Shown here: positions 1-8,955 of the stretch, in pieces
How the letters are laid out: each line of letters starts with the position of its first letter
Position numbering within the stretch: position 1 is the first letter of the stretch
Assembly: GCF_003938655.1 (NCBI RefSeq)
Contig: NZ_RJJT01000023.1
Location: 1-64,000 of the forward strand
Direction of reading: 5' to 3'
DNA length: 64,000 bases
From: Rhizobium pisi
GTDB lineage: Bacteria > Pseudomonadota > Alphaproteobacteria > Rhizobiales > Rhizobiaceae
The notes under the pieces: model-generated
The model's database searches: none
What the model was told of the DNA's origin: nothing
What the model saw: only the letters and a program-made list of their open reading frames with translations
Translations under genes and position numbers: made by a program

Positions 1-56
1 AAAGCAGACCCGGTTAAGGCAGACAGCGCACCTATCGCGATCAATATCGTTCTCAT
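1..56 (-). CDS. Start of a small secreted protein (cut by window edge)
   Basis: Only the first 18 or so codons are present. The reverse strand has an ATG at 54-56 preceded by GGGAG about 8 bases upstream. The residues that follow (MRTILIAIGALSALTGSA) look like a Sec signal peptide: a positive start, then a hydrophobic run. The rest of the gene lies before position 1, so the mature product is unknown. It could equally be a lipoprotein. Confidence 0.5.
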   Translation of the reverse strand, partial: MRTILIAIGALSALTGSA

Positions 57-377
57 GATTTTTCTCCCATTCGGCAGTGCCGGCGGAATGCCAGCAGTAC
101 CCGATCTAACTGACAAAAACGCCCAACTATGAAAGCGGTTCCGCCCATGGGGGACGAACACGACAGGCCAGCAATAATGACAAGATCCAAGAAGCGCCAA
201 CTCCGGACCCTTGCCAATGATGGCAGAAGGGTCTCGTCTCGACCCCAAAGCATGTGTAATCGGGCGGTCCCACAAGGGGCAGGCTCCCATTACATTGCCA
301 ATATCGTATCAACGCCACCTTTGCAGGCGGCGTGGAGCGCCTACGCGTCTCCATGCCGACGCAAATTGCTCGATGCG
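57..377. other. Intergenic region, no gene seen
   Basis: This stretch lies between the truncated secreted-protein gene and the end of serA. Short open frames exist on both strands, but none has a good ribosome site, typical codon bias or a recognisable domain. It should hold the promoter of the leftward truncated gene. I see no clear hairpin terminator for serA. Confidence 0.5.
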
Positions 378-1616
378 TCAGTAAAGCAATCTCGTTCTGA
401 TCGTTCCCGGTATCTCGCGTAGCGCCTGAAGAATATCGTCGGCTGTCTGGGACATGTCCTCGACTTCGATGACCACGTACCCCGTGTCGCCATGCGTCTG
501 CAGGAATTCGGCGACGATATTCAGCCCGCGCGACGAGAAGATCTCGTTCAGCTGGATGAGCATGCCGGGACGGTTTTCGTGAACATGGATGAAGCGCGTA
601 CCATTCGGGCGCTCGGGCAACTGGACCTGCGGAAAGTTGACTGCGCCCATCGTCGAGCCGATATCGGAATATTCGACCAGCTTTCTGGAGACTTCCCCGC
701 CGATTCGCTCCTGAGCTTCTTCTGTCGAACCGCCGATATGCGGTGTCAGAATGACATTGCTCAAGCCCTGCAGCGGCGTTTCGAAACGCTCCTTGTTCGA
801 TGCCGGCTCCTTGGGAAACACATCGACCGCAGCACCTGCCAGATGGCCCTCTTTCAAGACTTTCGCAAGCGCGTCGAGATCGACCACCGTGCCGCGGGAA
901 TTGTTGATGAAGATGGCGCCTTTCTTCATGCGACGCAGTTCGGCTTCGGTGATCATATTGTGCGTCGATGGCGTTTCCGGAACGTGCATCGTCACATAAT
1001 CCGAGATTTCCAGAAGCTCGCCAAGCGAAGCCATCGATTCTGAATTGCCGCGGCGCAGCCTATCGGAGAGATCGAAATAGCGCACCAACATGCCCATGCT
1101 TTCCGCAAGAGCACTCAGCTGCGAGCCGATATTTCCGTAGCCGACGATGCCGAGGGTCTTTCCACGGACTTCTCGGCTGCCGACAGCGGATTTCTCCCAT
1201 CCGCCCTGATGCGCCGACGCCGAGCGTGGGAAGATCTGCCGCGTCAGCATGATGATCTCGCCGATCACAAGTTCGGCCACCGAGCGCGTGTTCGAATAAG
1301 GCGCGTTGAACACCGGAATTCCGCGGCGGCGTGCCGCCTCCAGATCGACCTGGTTCGTGCCAACGGAAAAACAGCCGACGGCAATCAGCTTCTTGGCGGA
1401 TTCGAAAATCTCTTCCGTCAGCTGCGTTCGGGAACGAATGCCTATGATGTGCGCATCGGCGATATGGCTCTTGAGATCCCTGTCATCAAGCGCTTTCGGC
1501 AGGTGCACGAGGTTGGTGTAGCCGCAAGACGAAAAATAGTCCACGGCGCTCTGGCTGATGCCTTCAAGCAGAAGCACAGAAATTCGATCACGAGGTAGGG
1601 AAAGCTGGAGAGGCAT
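378..1616 (-). CDS. serA: D-3-phosphoglycerate dehydrogenase, ACT-domain type
   Basis: This enzyme oxidises 3-phosphoglycerate to 3-phosphohydroxypyruvate with NAD, the first step of serine synthesis in the cytoplasm. It has 412 residues, close to the E. coli SerA length of about 410. The Rossmann motif GIVGYGNIGSQ lies at about 156-166. The catalytic set of this dehydrogenase family is visible as Arg241 (NNSRGT), Glu270 (KEPA) and His293 (TPHIGG). The last 80 or so residues (HENRPGMLIQLNEIF...) form an ACT domain, which in E. coli SerA binds serine for feedback inhibition. The ribosome site before the ATG is weak. A chromosomal paralogue is likely in this genus, so this may be a second copy. 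Confidence 0.93.
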   Translation of the reverse strand: MPLQLSLPRDRISVLLLEGISQSAVDYFSSCGYTNLVHLPKALDDRDLKSHIADAHIIGIRSRTQLTEEIFESAKKLIAVGCFSVGTNQVDLEAARRRGIPVFNAPYSNTRSVAELVIGEIIMLTRQIFPRSASAHQGGWEKSAVGSREVRGKTLGIVGYGNIGSQLSALAESMGMLVRYFDLSDRLRRGNSESMASLGELLEISDYVTMHVPETPSTHNMITEAELRRMKKGAIFINNSRGTVVDLDALAKVLKEGHLAGAAVDVFPKEPASNKERFETPLQGLSNVILTPHIGGSTEEAQERIGGEVSRKLVEYSDIGSTMGAVNFPQVQLPERPNGTRFIHVHENRPGMLIQLNEIFSSRGLNIVAEFLQTHGDTGYVVIEVEDMSQTADDILQALREIPGTIRTRLLY

Positions 1617-1923
1617 TGTGAGACTTTCGTTTTCCGAATTTAGACACGTCGATGTCGTTTGCGGCCCTACGGCACATTACAACATGGCTTTGCGACCATC
1701 CGACAACCAGCGCAAGCACAAATCCCAATATACTCTGCTTCCACTGAACGCGCCTCGCGTGTTTGATCTCCAATTGCGCTAGTCAACCCCGCGACCTCTG
1801 CAAGCGGCGTGCTCGCGCCCTTCAAAATGTTGCGGCTGAAGCTGGTGCTTGGTCTCTGGCCTTAAAGAGCCGCGTGGCCGTGCCGACCTCAAAGAACTGC
1901 GGGCCAAGACATCGCGGGATCGG
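1617..1923. other. Intergenic region, no gene seen
   Basis: This lies upstream of serA and downstream of the antiporter gene; both are read leftward. It probably carries the serA promoter. Small frames here overlap the ends of real genes and show no domain or ribosome site. Confidence 0.5.
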
Positions 1924-3510
1924 TCAGGCGGCCTTGGCGGAGATGGCGCTCAATTCTTCCAGGTCGAGGTCACGTTCAAGCTCACGCAGGGTCTCATCGT
2001 CGATCTGCCCTGAGCGATGCAGCCGTATGAGTTCCGTCCGGCCAACCGCGACCGCCTCAAGAACGACATCGAAATGGGCGTGCAAGATCGGAATGTAATC
2101 CGCGGTGCGCTCGGCATAGTCGACGATTGCCGTAGCGCGATGTTCATATCTTTTCAGTAGCTGAGGATGGATCAGCTTGCCCCCGCCATCGTAGGCAAGC
2201 TCGCTCACTTTCGTGAACTGAACCTGGGCCATCGCGGCCTCGGCCTGACTCATCGTCATCGGCGAACGCTCGGCTTCTACCTCTCCCAGGCCAGCCCAGG
2301 AAATCACCCAACCAAGCGTCGTGCCCTGCACAAGCACCGTCCCCATGATCACGGCAAACGACATGACGAGGATGAAGTCGCGTCCTGGAAATCCTTCGGG
2401 AAGGCTCAAGGCAAGCGCAAGGGTGACCACACCGCGGACGCCCGCCCAGCTCAACACCGTCGCCGCTCCACCTCCCATTGGAACCGATCGAGCAAGCCCT
2501 ATCCTGTTTGCAAACCTGATCGCCAGATCGGAGCCGAACACCCAGACGAAGCGTGCCGCAACAAGGGCGACAAGGATCACAAGCGCCGGAAACGCCATGG
2601 TTTGGACCAGCAACCCGAAGCCGCCGCCGCGGTCGACGACGTCGCGCAGCGAAAGGCCGATCAGGATGAACACCGTCGCCTCCATGAGGAAGACGAGCAC
2701 GGCCCAGAATGAAGTGCCGCGCATGCGCGTCCCCGCCGACATAACGGTGTGCTGGTGCCACGAGGCGATCAAGCCCGCCGTGACAGTGGCGATCACACCG
2801 GACACGTGGAGTTGCTCTCCCAGCAGATATGCGATCCAGCAGAGCAACGTGGTTGCCGCGATCATGAGGTAATCGTCGCGCAGTTTCCGGATGAGCCTGA
2901 CCCATGCGAAACCGAGCATGCCGCCCAGCGCGGCCCCGCCCGCGGCAAGCACAAGGAACGTCCCAACCGCACTGACCGTGCTGAACGCGCCAGTCGCTGC
3001 CGCTGCAACGGCAAAGCGGAAGAGAACCAATCCGCTCGCGTCATTCAGCAGGCTCTCGCCTTCGAGAAGGATCTGAAGCCGCCGTGGCAGGCGAACGTGC
3101 TCGAGTACCGCTCGGGCGGACACCGCATCCGGCGGCGACACGATGGCTCCAAGCGCCGCGCAAGCGGCCCACGGCAGCGAAGGCATCAGGAGATGAGCGA
3201 CAACAGCAACGACAATGGTCGTGAAGAGCACCGCGCCAACTGCGAGTGAGGTAATGCCGAACATGTGGCGCTTCAGCCTGTCGACGGCGATAGACCACGC
3301 CCCATCGAACAGAAGTGGCGGCAGGAAGATGATAAGGACAAGTTCAGGATCGACCCTGATCGCTGGCAACCCGGGAACGAATGCGAGCGTAGCGCCGCCA
3401 GTCAGGAGCGCCACGGACGGCGGCAGTCCAAGCCGATGTGCGAGATAGTGGAGCGCGATGATCGCAAGAAACATCGCAATCACCAGTTCGAAGAGATGCG
3501 TGCCGTCCAT
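1924..3510 (-). CDS. CPA1-family Na+/H+ antiporter (NhaP type)
   Basis: This is an inner-membrane cation/proton antiporter of 528 residues. The start is the ATG at 3508-3510, preceded by GGGGAAACAC; upstream in-frame codons lack a ribosome site. About 12 hydrophobic segments fill residues 5-410. Family motifs are visible: SPPDAVSA near residue 123 (the ion-binding region) and EGESLLNDASGLVLF near 150. The C-terminal 120 or so residues are soluble and charged, as in bacterial NhaP proteins with a cytoplasmic regulatory tail. The likely role is pH and Na+/K+ homeostasis. Ion specificity cannot be read from the sequence. Confidence 0.9.
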   Translation of the reverse strand: MDGTHLFELVIAMFLAIIALHYLAHRLGLPPSVALLTGGATLAFVPGLPAIRVDPELVLIIFLPPLLFDGAWSIAVDRLKRHMFGITSLAVGAVLFTTIVVAVVAHLLMPSLPWAACAALGAIVSPPDAVSARAVLEHVRLPRRLQILLEGESLLNDASGLVLFRFAVAAAATGAFSTVSAVGTFLVLAAGGAALGGMLGFAWVRLIRKLRDDYLMIAATTLLCWIAYLLGEQLHVSGVIATVTAGLIASWHQHTVMSAGTRMRGTSFWAVLVFLMEATVFILIGLSLRDVVDRGGGFGLLVQTMAFPALVILVALVAARFVWVFGSDLAIRFANRIGLARSVPMGGGAATVLSWAGVRGVVTLALALSLPEGFPGRDFILVMSFAVIMGTVLVQGTTLGWVISWAGLGEVEAERSPMTMSQAEAAMAQVQFTKVSELAYDGGGKLIHPQLLKRYEHRATAIVDYAERTADYIPILHAHFDVVLEAVAVGRTELIRLHRSGQIDDETLRELERDLDLEELSAISAKAA

Positions 3511-3923
3511 GTGTTTCCCCGCGACCAACCCTGGGCCATCAAATGACGGCTTCGATTGAAACGCAACACCTGTGGTCGGCCACAATCCTTCTCAGGGTGG
3601 AGACCGAAATCTCTCGCCACTGCTTTATGATCGCAACATCTGACGCAAGCTTGGCTTCGATTGCAGCGACGGTGTCGCAGCCGAAGGGCATGCAAACTGG
3701 CGGTTCGGGGACATCTGCGAATGCCACAACCTGTCTGGCGAACCTTTCGCTGAAGCGTGTTCGCGTGTCCGTAAACTTTCCCGGTTCGACGCCTGGGACC
3801 GGGCTCTTCGGCGAATAACGAAATCTTGATCGACAACAACGGTTATCGGATCGCCGCGCGGCCCTATCTGCCCAGCAATCACACTGAAATCGCCGGTTTT
3901 TGCACAGCGATCGGGAGGGTGAG
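3511..3923. other. Divergent intergenic region
   Basis: This separates the leftward antiporter gene from the rightward lipoprotein gene and should contain both promoters. Apart from the doubtful small frame at 3539-3727, I see no conserved feature. Confidence 0.4.
3539..3727 (-). CDS. Possible small protein upstream of the antiporter
   Basis: This is a 62-codon frame from a GTG at 3725-3727, ending 28 bases before the antiporter start. The residue pattern (AIEAKLASDVAIIKQWREISVS) is a plausible amphipathic helix, and the open frame continues further upstream without a better start. That could mean a longer or degraded gene. There is no strong ribosome site and no domain I recognise. It may be a short cotranscribed gene, a remnant, or chance. 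Confidence 0.25.
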   Translation of the reverse strand: MAFADVPEPPVCMPFGCDTVAAIEAKLASDVAIIKQWREISVSTLRRIVADHRCCVSIEAVI

Positions 3924-4112
3924 ATGTTTCAGGTCCGCAAACTATCGGCAGCCGCGGCAGCCGTCATCATGATTGCCATGTCGTCGTCTGCCTGCACGAC
4001 CAGTTCATACGACTCGGTACAAACCGGCTCGATCGGATATAGCAGCGTCGACTATGGACTCAGACCCGCCTGCCGCGACGGATTCGGCAATGATCGTCCT
4101 TGCAGTTATTAG
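3924..4112 (+). CDS. Small exported or lipid-anchored protein
   Basis: A 62-residue protein. The ATG at 3924 follows GGGAGGGTGAG, a strong ribosome site, and was preferred over an upstream in-frame start. Residues 5-25 are hydrophobic and end in MSSSAC, so Cys24 may be lipidated, although the -3 position is Ser rather than the usual Leu. The mature part is short and polar, rich in Ser, Tyr and Gly. Tiny lipoproteins of this type are common in rhizobia and are uncharacterised. No partner gene is evident. Confidence 0.6.
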   Translation: MFQVRKLSAAAAAVIMIAMSSSACTTSSYDSVQTGSIGYSSVDYGLRPACRDGFGNDRPCSY

Positions 4113-4214
4113 CGACGGAAAACGCAAAGCTTCGATCGGTCCGGCAGTCCTCACGCCCTATCGAGCTATCCTCACTTTGAGGCTCGCAAAGACTGCCATG
4201 ATCGAGCTTTCGGT

Positions 4215-4727
4215 ATGTGTTTAGAACGCAAAGCGCGGGTGCGCCGGACCAAGCCGCCACGTGAAAGCGTCGTTGCAGGCTGGTACGAGAACGCCAGCCT
4301 ACTCGAAAGCTACAGCATCGATTTGAGTTCATCGAAACAGTACAGCATGCGCGTGCTGGCGACCCGGACAGTCGGCGGTTCGCCAGCGTGGCTCAAGGCG
4401 TTGAACGCGGTGCGCGACGCCATGGTGACGCCCTTTGGCGTCAAAACCTCCGGTGAGGTCCGAGCGTCCAGGGCCGACAACGAACGCGTGGACTTTTTCC
4501 CGGTGCAATGGGAAAGCGACGACGAGATTGTACTGGGTGAGGATGATCGACACCTGGACTTCCGATTATCGCTGCTCCGTCGCAATTCTCCAACCGGCAC
4601 GCAGCTCGTCGCGACAACTGTCGTGCACTCCCACAATGCCTTCGGTCTCACCTATCTCAACGTGATCAGGCCCTTTCATCACCTCGTAATCAGGACCTGG
4701 CTCCTCGCCTCGCGATCAGAGAGCTAG
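4215..4727 (+). CDS. DUF2867-family protein
   Basis: A 170-residue soluble protein of unknown biochemical function. The C-terminal part ([28 protein letters not shown], about 137-165) matches the characteristic ending of DUF2867 proteins, and the middle [27 protein letters not shown] fits the same family. DUF2867 domains also occur fused to NAD(P)-binding SDR modules, but this one stands alone. The start codon is uncertain because no clear ribosome site precedes 4215. No operon partner is seen. Confidence 0.72.
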   Translation: MCLERKARVRRTKPPRESVVAGWYENASLLESYSIDLSSSKQYSMRVLATRTVGGSPAWLKALNAVRDAMVTPFGVKTSGEVRASRADNERVDFFPVQWESDDEIVLGEDDRHLDFRLSLLRRNSPTGTQLVATTVVHSHNAFGLTYLNVIRPFHHLVIRTWLLASRSES

Positions 4728-4974
4728 CAAGCCGACCCGCGCCCCCCATACCAGGATCGGCACTTATAACCTTTGCGCCGTCAGCACACCACGCGCCATT
4801 CTGATCGCAGCTAGTTTAAACGATTTCAATAAGTTAAAATTCAACTGCGGAAGTCAGTTTGAGACATCTTCGGTGTGATAAGCAAGCGTCGTGGTGTTCT
4901 ATGATTCTGTTCTTGCGCAACTCCTGTGAAAACCGCTACGCATTTTTGCTGGAATTGCTCTAGGAAATTCAATC

Positions 4975-6114
4975 ATGCGGTATCTTCGGTCAGGGCCGCG
5001 TCGGCTTCACATCCAGGAGATGGGCGTTCCGCGCGCCAAGACAGTCGGTCTGAGGTCGGGTGAAATCGCCGACAGGAATATCCGCGTCATCTTGGAAGCG
5101 ATCCGCCGGCATGGGCCGTTGACCAGGACGGAGCTGGGGCGGCATAGCGGGCTGACCGGGCCCGGCATTACCAATATCCTGCGGCGGCTGGCCGAGGAGA
5201 AGCTCGTCACGTCGAACCGCCGTAACGGTGTTGGCGGCGGCGCTACAGCCACGGAATTTGCGTTGCGCCCGGAGGGGGCGTTTTCGATCGGTCTCAAGCT
5301 TCGCCGGACGCGCGGCGAGATCGTGCTCATCGACCTCAGCGGCCAGGTGCATGACCGGGTCTATTTTGATGTGGCGGCGGGAGACAAGGTCGGCGCAGTG
5401 CATGCGGCCGTCAGGGATATGGCCGATCGCCACGCGGCATTGCCGATCATCGGGCTCGGCATCGCCGCCAATGACTGGACGGATGAGCAGAGCGAGACGC
5501 TTGCCGCCATGTCGACGATCGCGCGTCCCTATGTCGAGAACGAGTGCACGGCGAGCCTGCTTGCCGAGCGCACCATCGGCAGTTCCACGCCGGAAGGCGG
5601 GCTGGCGATGATCGTCATCGACGACGACGTGCAGGCGGGCTTCCTCATCCGGGGCATTCCCTATTCCGGCGTGCATGGGCGGGCGGGCAGCATCGGCGAA
5701 ATGCTGACCGGGCCTGATAATCTCCAGCTCAACACCGTCGTCGGTTTCGGCTCCCTGCGCTCACGCATCGGAAACGACGAATTCGCGCGGCTGCTGAAAG
5801 GCGAGGAATTCTCCTCGCCGTCGCTGTCGCAATGGATACGCGAGGCCGCGGGCCATCTGCTCGACCCGATCATCGCCATGGCCGGCTTCATCGCCCCGAG
5901 CGTCGTCATGATCGGCGGTGACCTGCCGCAGGGCGTGATCGAGGCGCTGATCCACCAGCTTTCCATCGAGCGGCGAGACACCTCCACCCGGCCGTTTCTG
6001 ACGCCCTGGATTTCGCCGATGCGGCCGGCGAGCTTCAGCGGTGGCGGCGTGGCGCTGGGCGCTGCCCTCCTGCCCTTCCTCAACACCTTGCTGCTGCCGC
6101 CGGCTTCGGCTTGA
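4975..6114 (+). CDS. ROK-family transcriptional regulator
   Basis: A 379-residue protein with an N-terminal winged helix (LTRTELGRHSGLTGPGITNILRRLAEEKLV, about 43-72) and a C-terminal ROK sugar-kinase-like domain. The kinase part lacks the CxCGxxGCxE zinc motif of canonical ROK proteins, which suggests a sensor rather than an enzyme. The start at 4975 has AGGA nine bases upstream. The ATG at 5020 has AGGAG directly against it, so it is less likely. It is an orphan: no sugar transport gene lies next to it, although an ABC sugar operon begins 2.8 kb downstream. The ligand is unknown. Confidence 0.85.
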   Translation: MRYLRSGPRRLHIQEMGVPRAKTVGLRSGEIADRNIRVILEAIRRHGPLTRTELGRHSGLTGPGITNILRRLAEEKLVTSNRRNGVGGGATATEFALRPEGAFSIGLKLRRTRGEIVLIDLSGQVHDRVYFDVAAGDKVGAVHAAVRDMADRHAALPIIGLGIAANDWTDEQSETLAAMSTIARPYVENECTASLLAERTIGSSTPEGGLAMIVIDDDVQAGFLIRGIPYSGVHGRAGSIGEMLTGPDNLQLNTVVGFGSLRSRIGNDEFARLLKGEEFSSPSLSQWIREAAGHLLDPIIAMAGFIAPSVVMIGGDLPQGVIEALIHQLSIERRDTSTRPFLTPWISPMRPASFSGGGVALGAALLPFLNTLLLPPASA

Positions 6115-6448
6115 GGGCCAGAAGTGCTGCGCGCATGAACGTCAACCATATCGGCGGCAAGATGCCTGCAGGCGCTTTCGAAGGTGAAGCCGACGATATC
6201 GATGCACCTGGATACGCTCCTGTCGATCTGGACATCGGCCTGCAGGCAAAAGAACCCCGACCGTTTGAAGGGCCGGGGTCAACTACTGAGATAGGAGCTG
6301 GAAGATGCCGAGTGGGCTTTATCCGTGGACACAGGCCGTCTCGCACGACCTGTTGCCATCCAGTGTTGCTGTCGGCGGCACCATGAACAAGCTAAATTGC
6401 CGTCGGCGTGCGAAATGGCTATATTGATACCAGCGATTGGAGATCGAG
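6115..6448. other. Intergenic region with a hairpin
   Basis: No credible coding frame is seen between the ROK gene and the small gene at 6449. The only structure is the GC-rich hairpin at about 6246-6280, listed separately. Confidence 0.45.
6246..6280 (-). terminator. Hairpin, terminator-like on the minus strand
   Basis: ACCCCG (6254-6259) pairs with CGGGGT (6274-6279), with two further CC/GG pairs inside. Read on the minus strand the stem is followed by TTCTTTTG, like a weak U-tract. On the plus strand no T-run follows. It may terminate the ROK transcript, or a leftward transcript that I cannot identify. Confidence 0.3.
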
Positions 6449-6604
6449 ATGCTGCTGCAGAAAATCCGCGAGAACTATGATGCCCTGATGCAGATCGGGA
6501 TCGAGGCTCGTGAAGCTGGCCGCAAGATCGGTCTGAAGCCGAGCTGCGCAGAATCCGATCAGGCTCCGGCCAAAGCCCAAGAGCCGGAAGTCGTCGTCCG
6601 CTAA
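6449..6604 (+). CDS. Small protein upstream of the zeta-type gene, possible antitoxin
   Basis: A 51-residue protein starting at the ATG at 6449 with GGAGATCGAG before it. The first half is helical and charged (LLQKIRENYDALMQIGIEAR); the tail is rich in Pro, Ala and Glu. It ends 18 bases before the start of a P-loop gene of the zeta-toxin/COG4185 type. This is the usual order of a small gene preceding that ATPase in proteobacteria, so an antitoxin role is inferred from position only. It is too short for family assignment. Confidence 0.5.
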   Translation: MLLQKIRENYDALMQIGIEAREAGRKIGLKPSCAESDQAPAKAQEPEVVVR

Positions 6605-6622
6605 GTGATGACACGATAATCC

Positions 6623-7137
6623 ATGCCGACATGCACTATTCTGGCTGGGCCGAACGGATCCGGTAAGACACGTCGTTCGGCAAGCTGAAGCTCGAAGGCG
6701 AGTACATCAACGCAGACGAGCTTGCAAAGACGCTGGCGCCGGGTGCGAAGACCATCGAACGACAGGCAGGCGAACTCGCTCTGAAGCTGACCGCAGAGAA
6801 GATCGCCAAGCAAGAATCCTTCATCTTCGAAACCACGCTAAGCAGCAAGCAATCGATCCGGCTGATGAGCGAGGCCAAGGCCGCAGGATTCAATGTCGAT
6901 CTGTATTACGTCGCCCTGGATACGGTCGAACGGAACATCGAGCGTGTGAAATTCCGGGTAGCTCTCGGCGGCCATGACATCCCCGAGGACGCTATCCGGC
7001 GTCGATACAAGGGATCGCTGGCACATCTGCCGCAGGCTCTGGCGCTGGCAGATGAAGCGGTTCTCGTCGATAACTCCGAGATCCAGCCAAGGATCGTTTT
7101 CCAGCTCCGGGCGGCTACGTCGTTGGCATCGGCATGA
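6623..7137 (+). pseudogene. Frameshifted zeta-toxin-like AAA ATPase/kinase
   Basis: Translation from the ATG at 6623 gives MPTCTILAGPNGSGKT, a classic Walker A start of the zeta-toxin/COG4185 family, then hits TGA at 6686. The homologous continuation (SFGKLKLEGEYINADELA, then FIFETTLSS, GFNVDLYYVAL and VALGGHDIPEDAIRRRY) is in another frame from about 6673. A single missing base near 6671 (after the ACA codon of GKT) restores one frame, so this looks like a 1-base deletion or a sequencing error. The protein would be about 170 residues. Its C-terminus is also shorter than usual for the family. If the shift is real, the toxin/kinase is inactive while its small partner at 6449 is intact. Confidence 0.75.
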
Positions 7138-7215
7138 TCGAGGGCAATCCCCTACACAGATTGCTGATCGAAAAGGTGCAGCAGTCCATGTCCTTGCGCG
7201 GCAGATAAGCAAAAG

Positions 7216-7242
7216 CGCGGCCTCCGGCGGACCGCCTTTTTG
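7216..7242 (+). terminator. Rho-independent terminator after the zeta-like gene
   Basis: GCGG (7218-7221) pairs with CCGC (7233-7236) and inner TCCG pairs with CGGA, leaving a two-base bulge. The stem is followed by five T residues at 7238-7242. It sits 80 bases past the pseudogene stop and fits termination of the 6449-7137 transcript. The stretch from 7243 to 7532 behind it shows no gene. Confidence 0.6.
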
Positions 7243-7532
7243 TGGCGGAACTGTCTCGGCGCAATCGAGGTTTTCACTGCCTCCGAAGAAGCTGGCCCTT
7301 GCAAATCAAACACGCTCGGGCTTGCTACTTATATGAGCCCGGAAGGCGCACCCGGCCACGACGCGATGGTCGTGGTTTAAGGTCGGCCGAGATCGGTCGA
7401 GGTGAAGACAAGACAATTTCTAAGGAGCGCGACGACAGAGATTACGCGTTGGCCAGCGGACATGGAGACGAAGGGCGATGCTGATTTCTTCATCTTCATC
7501 GAGCTCGATCTGAGATCGATGGCACCAACCTT

Positions 7533-8582
7533 CTACGTCCCCAGCGCCTCGTCGGCGTGGCTGAGGTCGGAGGCGATCGCCTTGTCGAGCACCTTCTGGA
7601 TATTGGCGGCGCGGCGGAAGGACGGTTCCTGGGTCTTGCCCGCCCGGACCGCCTGGACGAAACGCTGGTAGTTCGTCTCGACGGGATCGAAGGGCAGGTC
7701 GCGCCAGGTCGCCGTGTGCACGTCTTCGCCGAGACAGGCGCGCAACGTCGATGTTCCGGTATCGTAGATCATCTCGACCGAGCCGGTTTCGCCATAGACC
7801 CGGAGACGCAGCTGATCCATCTGGCCGGCGGCCGTGCGCGTCGCCTGGATCGTGCCGATCGCTCCGTTGGTGAAATCGACATTCATCGTGAAGCTGTCAT
7901 TGGCATCGAGATCATATTCGCCGATCCTGTCGCCCGGCGCCTTGTTGAAGGTCTTCAGCCGCGCGAAGACATGGGCGACGTCGAGGCCGGAGCCGTAGGA
8001 AGCGAAATCGACGATGTGGATGCCGATGTCGCCGAGCGCGCCGTTCGACCCGTGCTTTTTGCTCAGCCGCCACAGCCATTTGCTCTCGCTCTTCCAGTCG
8101 CCCCAGTGGCGGCCGACCAGCCAGCTCTGCAGATGGGAGGCCTCGACATGGCGCACCGCGCCGATTTCGCCGGCGAGCACCATCTGCCGGCCTTTCTGCA
8201 GCGCCGGCGAGTTGCGATAGGTGAAGTTGACCATGCCGACCTTACCCGCCCGCTCGATCGCTTCGGTCATCTCCATGGCTTTGACGGCATCGGTGGCGAG
8301 CGGCTTTTCGCAGAAGACATGCTTGCCGGCGGCGATCGCCTGAAGCGTCGTCGGGTGGTGGATGCTGTCAGGCGTGACATTCGCCACCGCATCGAACTCG
8401 CCCCAGGCGAGCGCCTCCTCGAGCGAGGCAAAATGATTGGCAATGCCGTGTTCGGTGCAGAAGGCGGCAAGCCTTTCGGGGACGACGTCAACGCCGCCGA
8501 CGACGCTGACGCCCTCGATCGCCTTGAAGCGCGCTGCGTGCTGGTTGGCCATGCCGCCGGTGCCGAGAATGAGTAGACGCAT
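7533..8582 (-). CDS. Gfo/Idh/MocA-family oxidoreductase
   Basis: An NAD(P)-dependent dehydrogenase acting on a sugar, polyol or similar compound; 349 residues from the ATG at 8580-8582, which follows GGAGGAGAAG. The N-terminal Rossmann motif is LGTGGMANQHA (about 5-15). The family lysine is in CEKPLA near residue 93. The C-terminal alpha/beta domain includes GDIGIHIVDFASYG, with the conserved His of this family. The gene is divergent from the sugar ABC operon beginning at 8956, so it probably processes that operon's imported sugar. The substrate cannot be read from the sequence. Confidence 0.88.
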   Translation of the reverse strand: MRLLILGTGGMANQHAARFKAIEGVSVVGGVDVVPERLAAFCTEHGIANHFASLEEALAWGEFDAVANVTPDSIHHPTTLQAIAAGKHVFCEKPLATDAVKAMEMTEAIERAGKVGMVNFTYRNSPALQKGRQMVLAGEIGAVRHVEASHLQSWLVGRHWGDWKSESKWLWRLSKKHGSNGALGDIGIHIVDFASYGSGLDVAHVFARLKTFNKAPGDRIGEYDLDANDSFTMNVDFTNGAIGTIQATRTAAGQMDQLRLRVYGETGSVEMIYDTGTSTLRACLGEDVHTATWRDLPFDPVETNYQRFVQAVRAGKTQEPSFRRAANIQKVLDKAIASDLSHADEALGT

Positions 8583-8850
8583 CTTCTCCTCCATGGAATT
8601 CGAGTTTCCGGCTGCCGTGGCGGCCGGGCTGAAACCAGAGCGACACCATGCGGCCATCCGCGATCGGCTCACGCTCTTCTTCAGGAAAATCGCAGTTGGA
8701 TGCGCCGGGCCTCCGTGAGGCGCGCTCCGTCACTTTCATTCGGCATTTAATTTGACGCGCATCCCTTTCGAAAAGGCGGATGCGCGCTAGCTGCTGTTGA
8801 ATGTCGCCAGCATCTCAACCTCCCAGGCTCTCGCCTCCCAAAGCTGTGGC

Positions 8851-8878
8851 TTGACATCAAATCAAAGTAACTTAATCT
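8851..8878 (+). promoter_or_regulatory. Candidate promoter of the sugar ABC operon
   Basis: TTGACA (8851-8856) and TAATCT (8873-8878) are 16 bases apart, a good sigma-70-like pair. The AT-rich segment from 8851 to 8884 stands out in a GC-rich window and lies about 75 bases before the binding-protein start. It is probably where the ROK regulator encoded in the operon acts. The whole 8583-8955 gap is the divergent control region. Confidence 0.5.
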
Positions 8879-8955
8879 AATTAATGCAGCACGGAAATGA
8901 GGAGAGGTCAACCGACCGCCAGGCTGTATTCGTTCAAAATGGGGAGGAGACCCAG

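Noticed and set aside
4990-5676. 228-codon minus-strand frame
   Set aside because: It is antisense to the ROK regulator gene, which has a clear winged helix and ROK domain.
7138-7336. Continuation of the zeta-like protein past its stop by a second frameshift
   Set aside because: Another frame looks coding for about 25 residues past 7110 but then runs through the terminator, so a second lesion cannot be supported.
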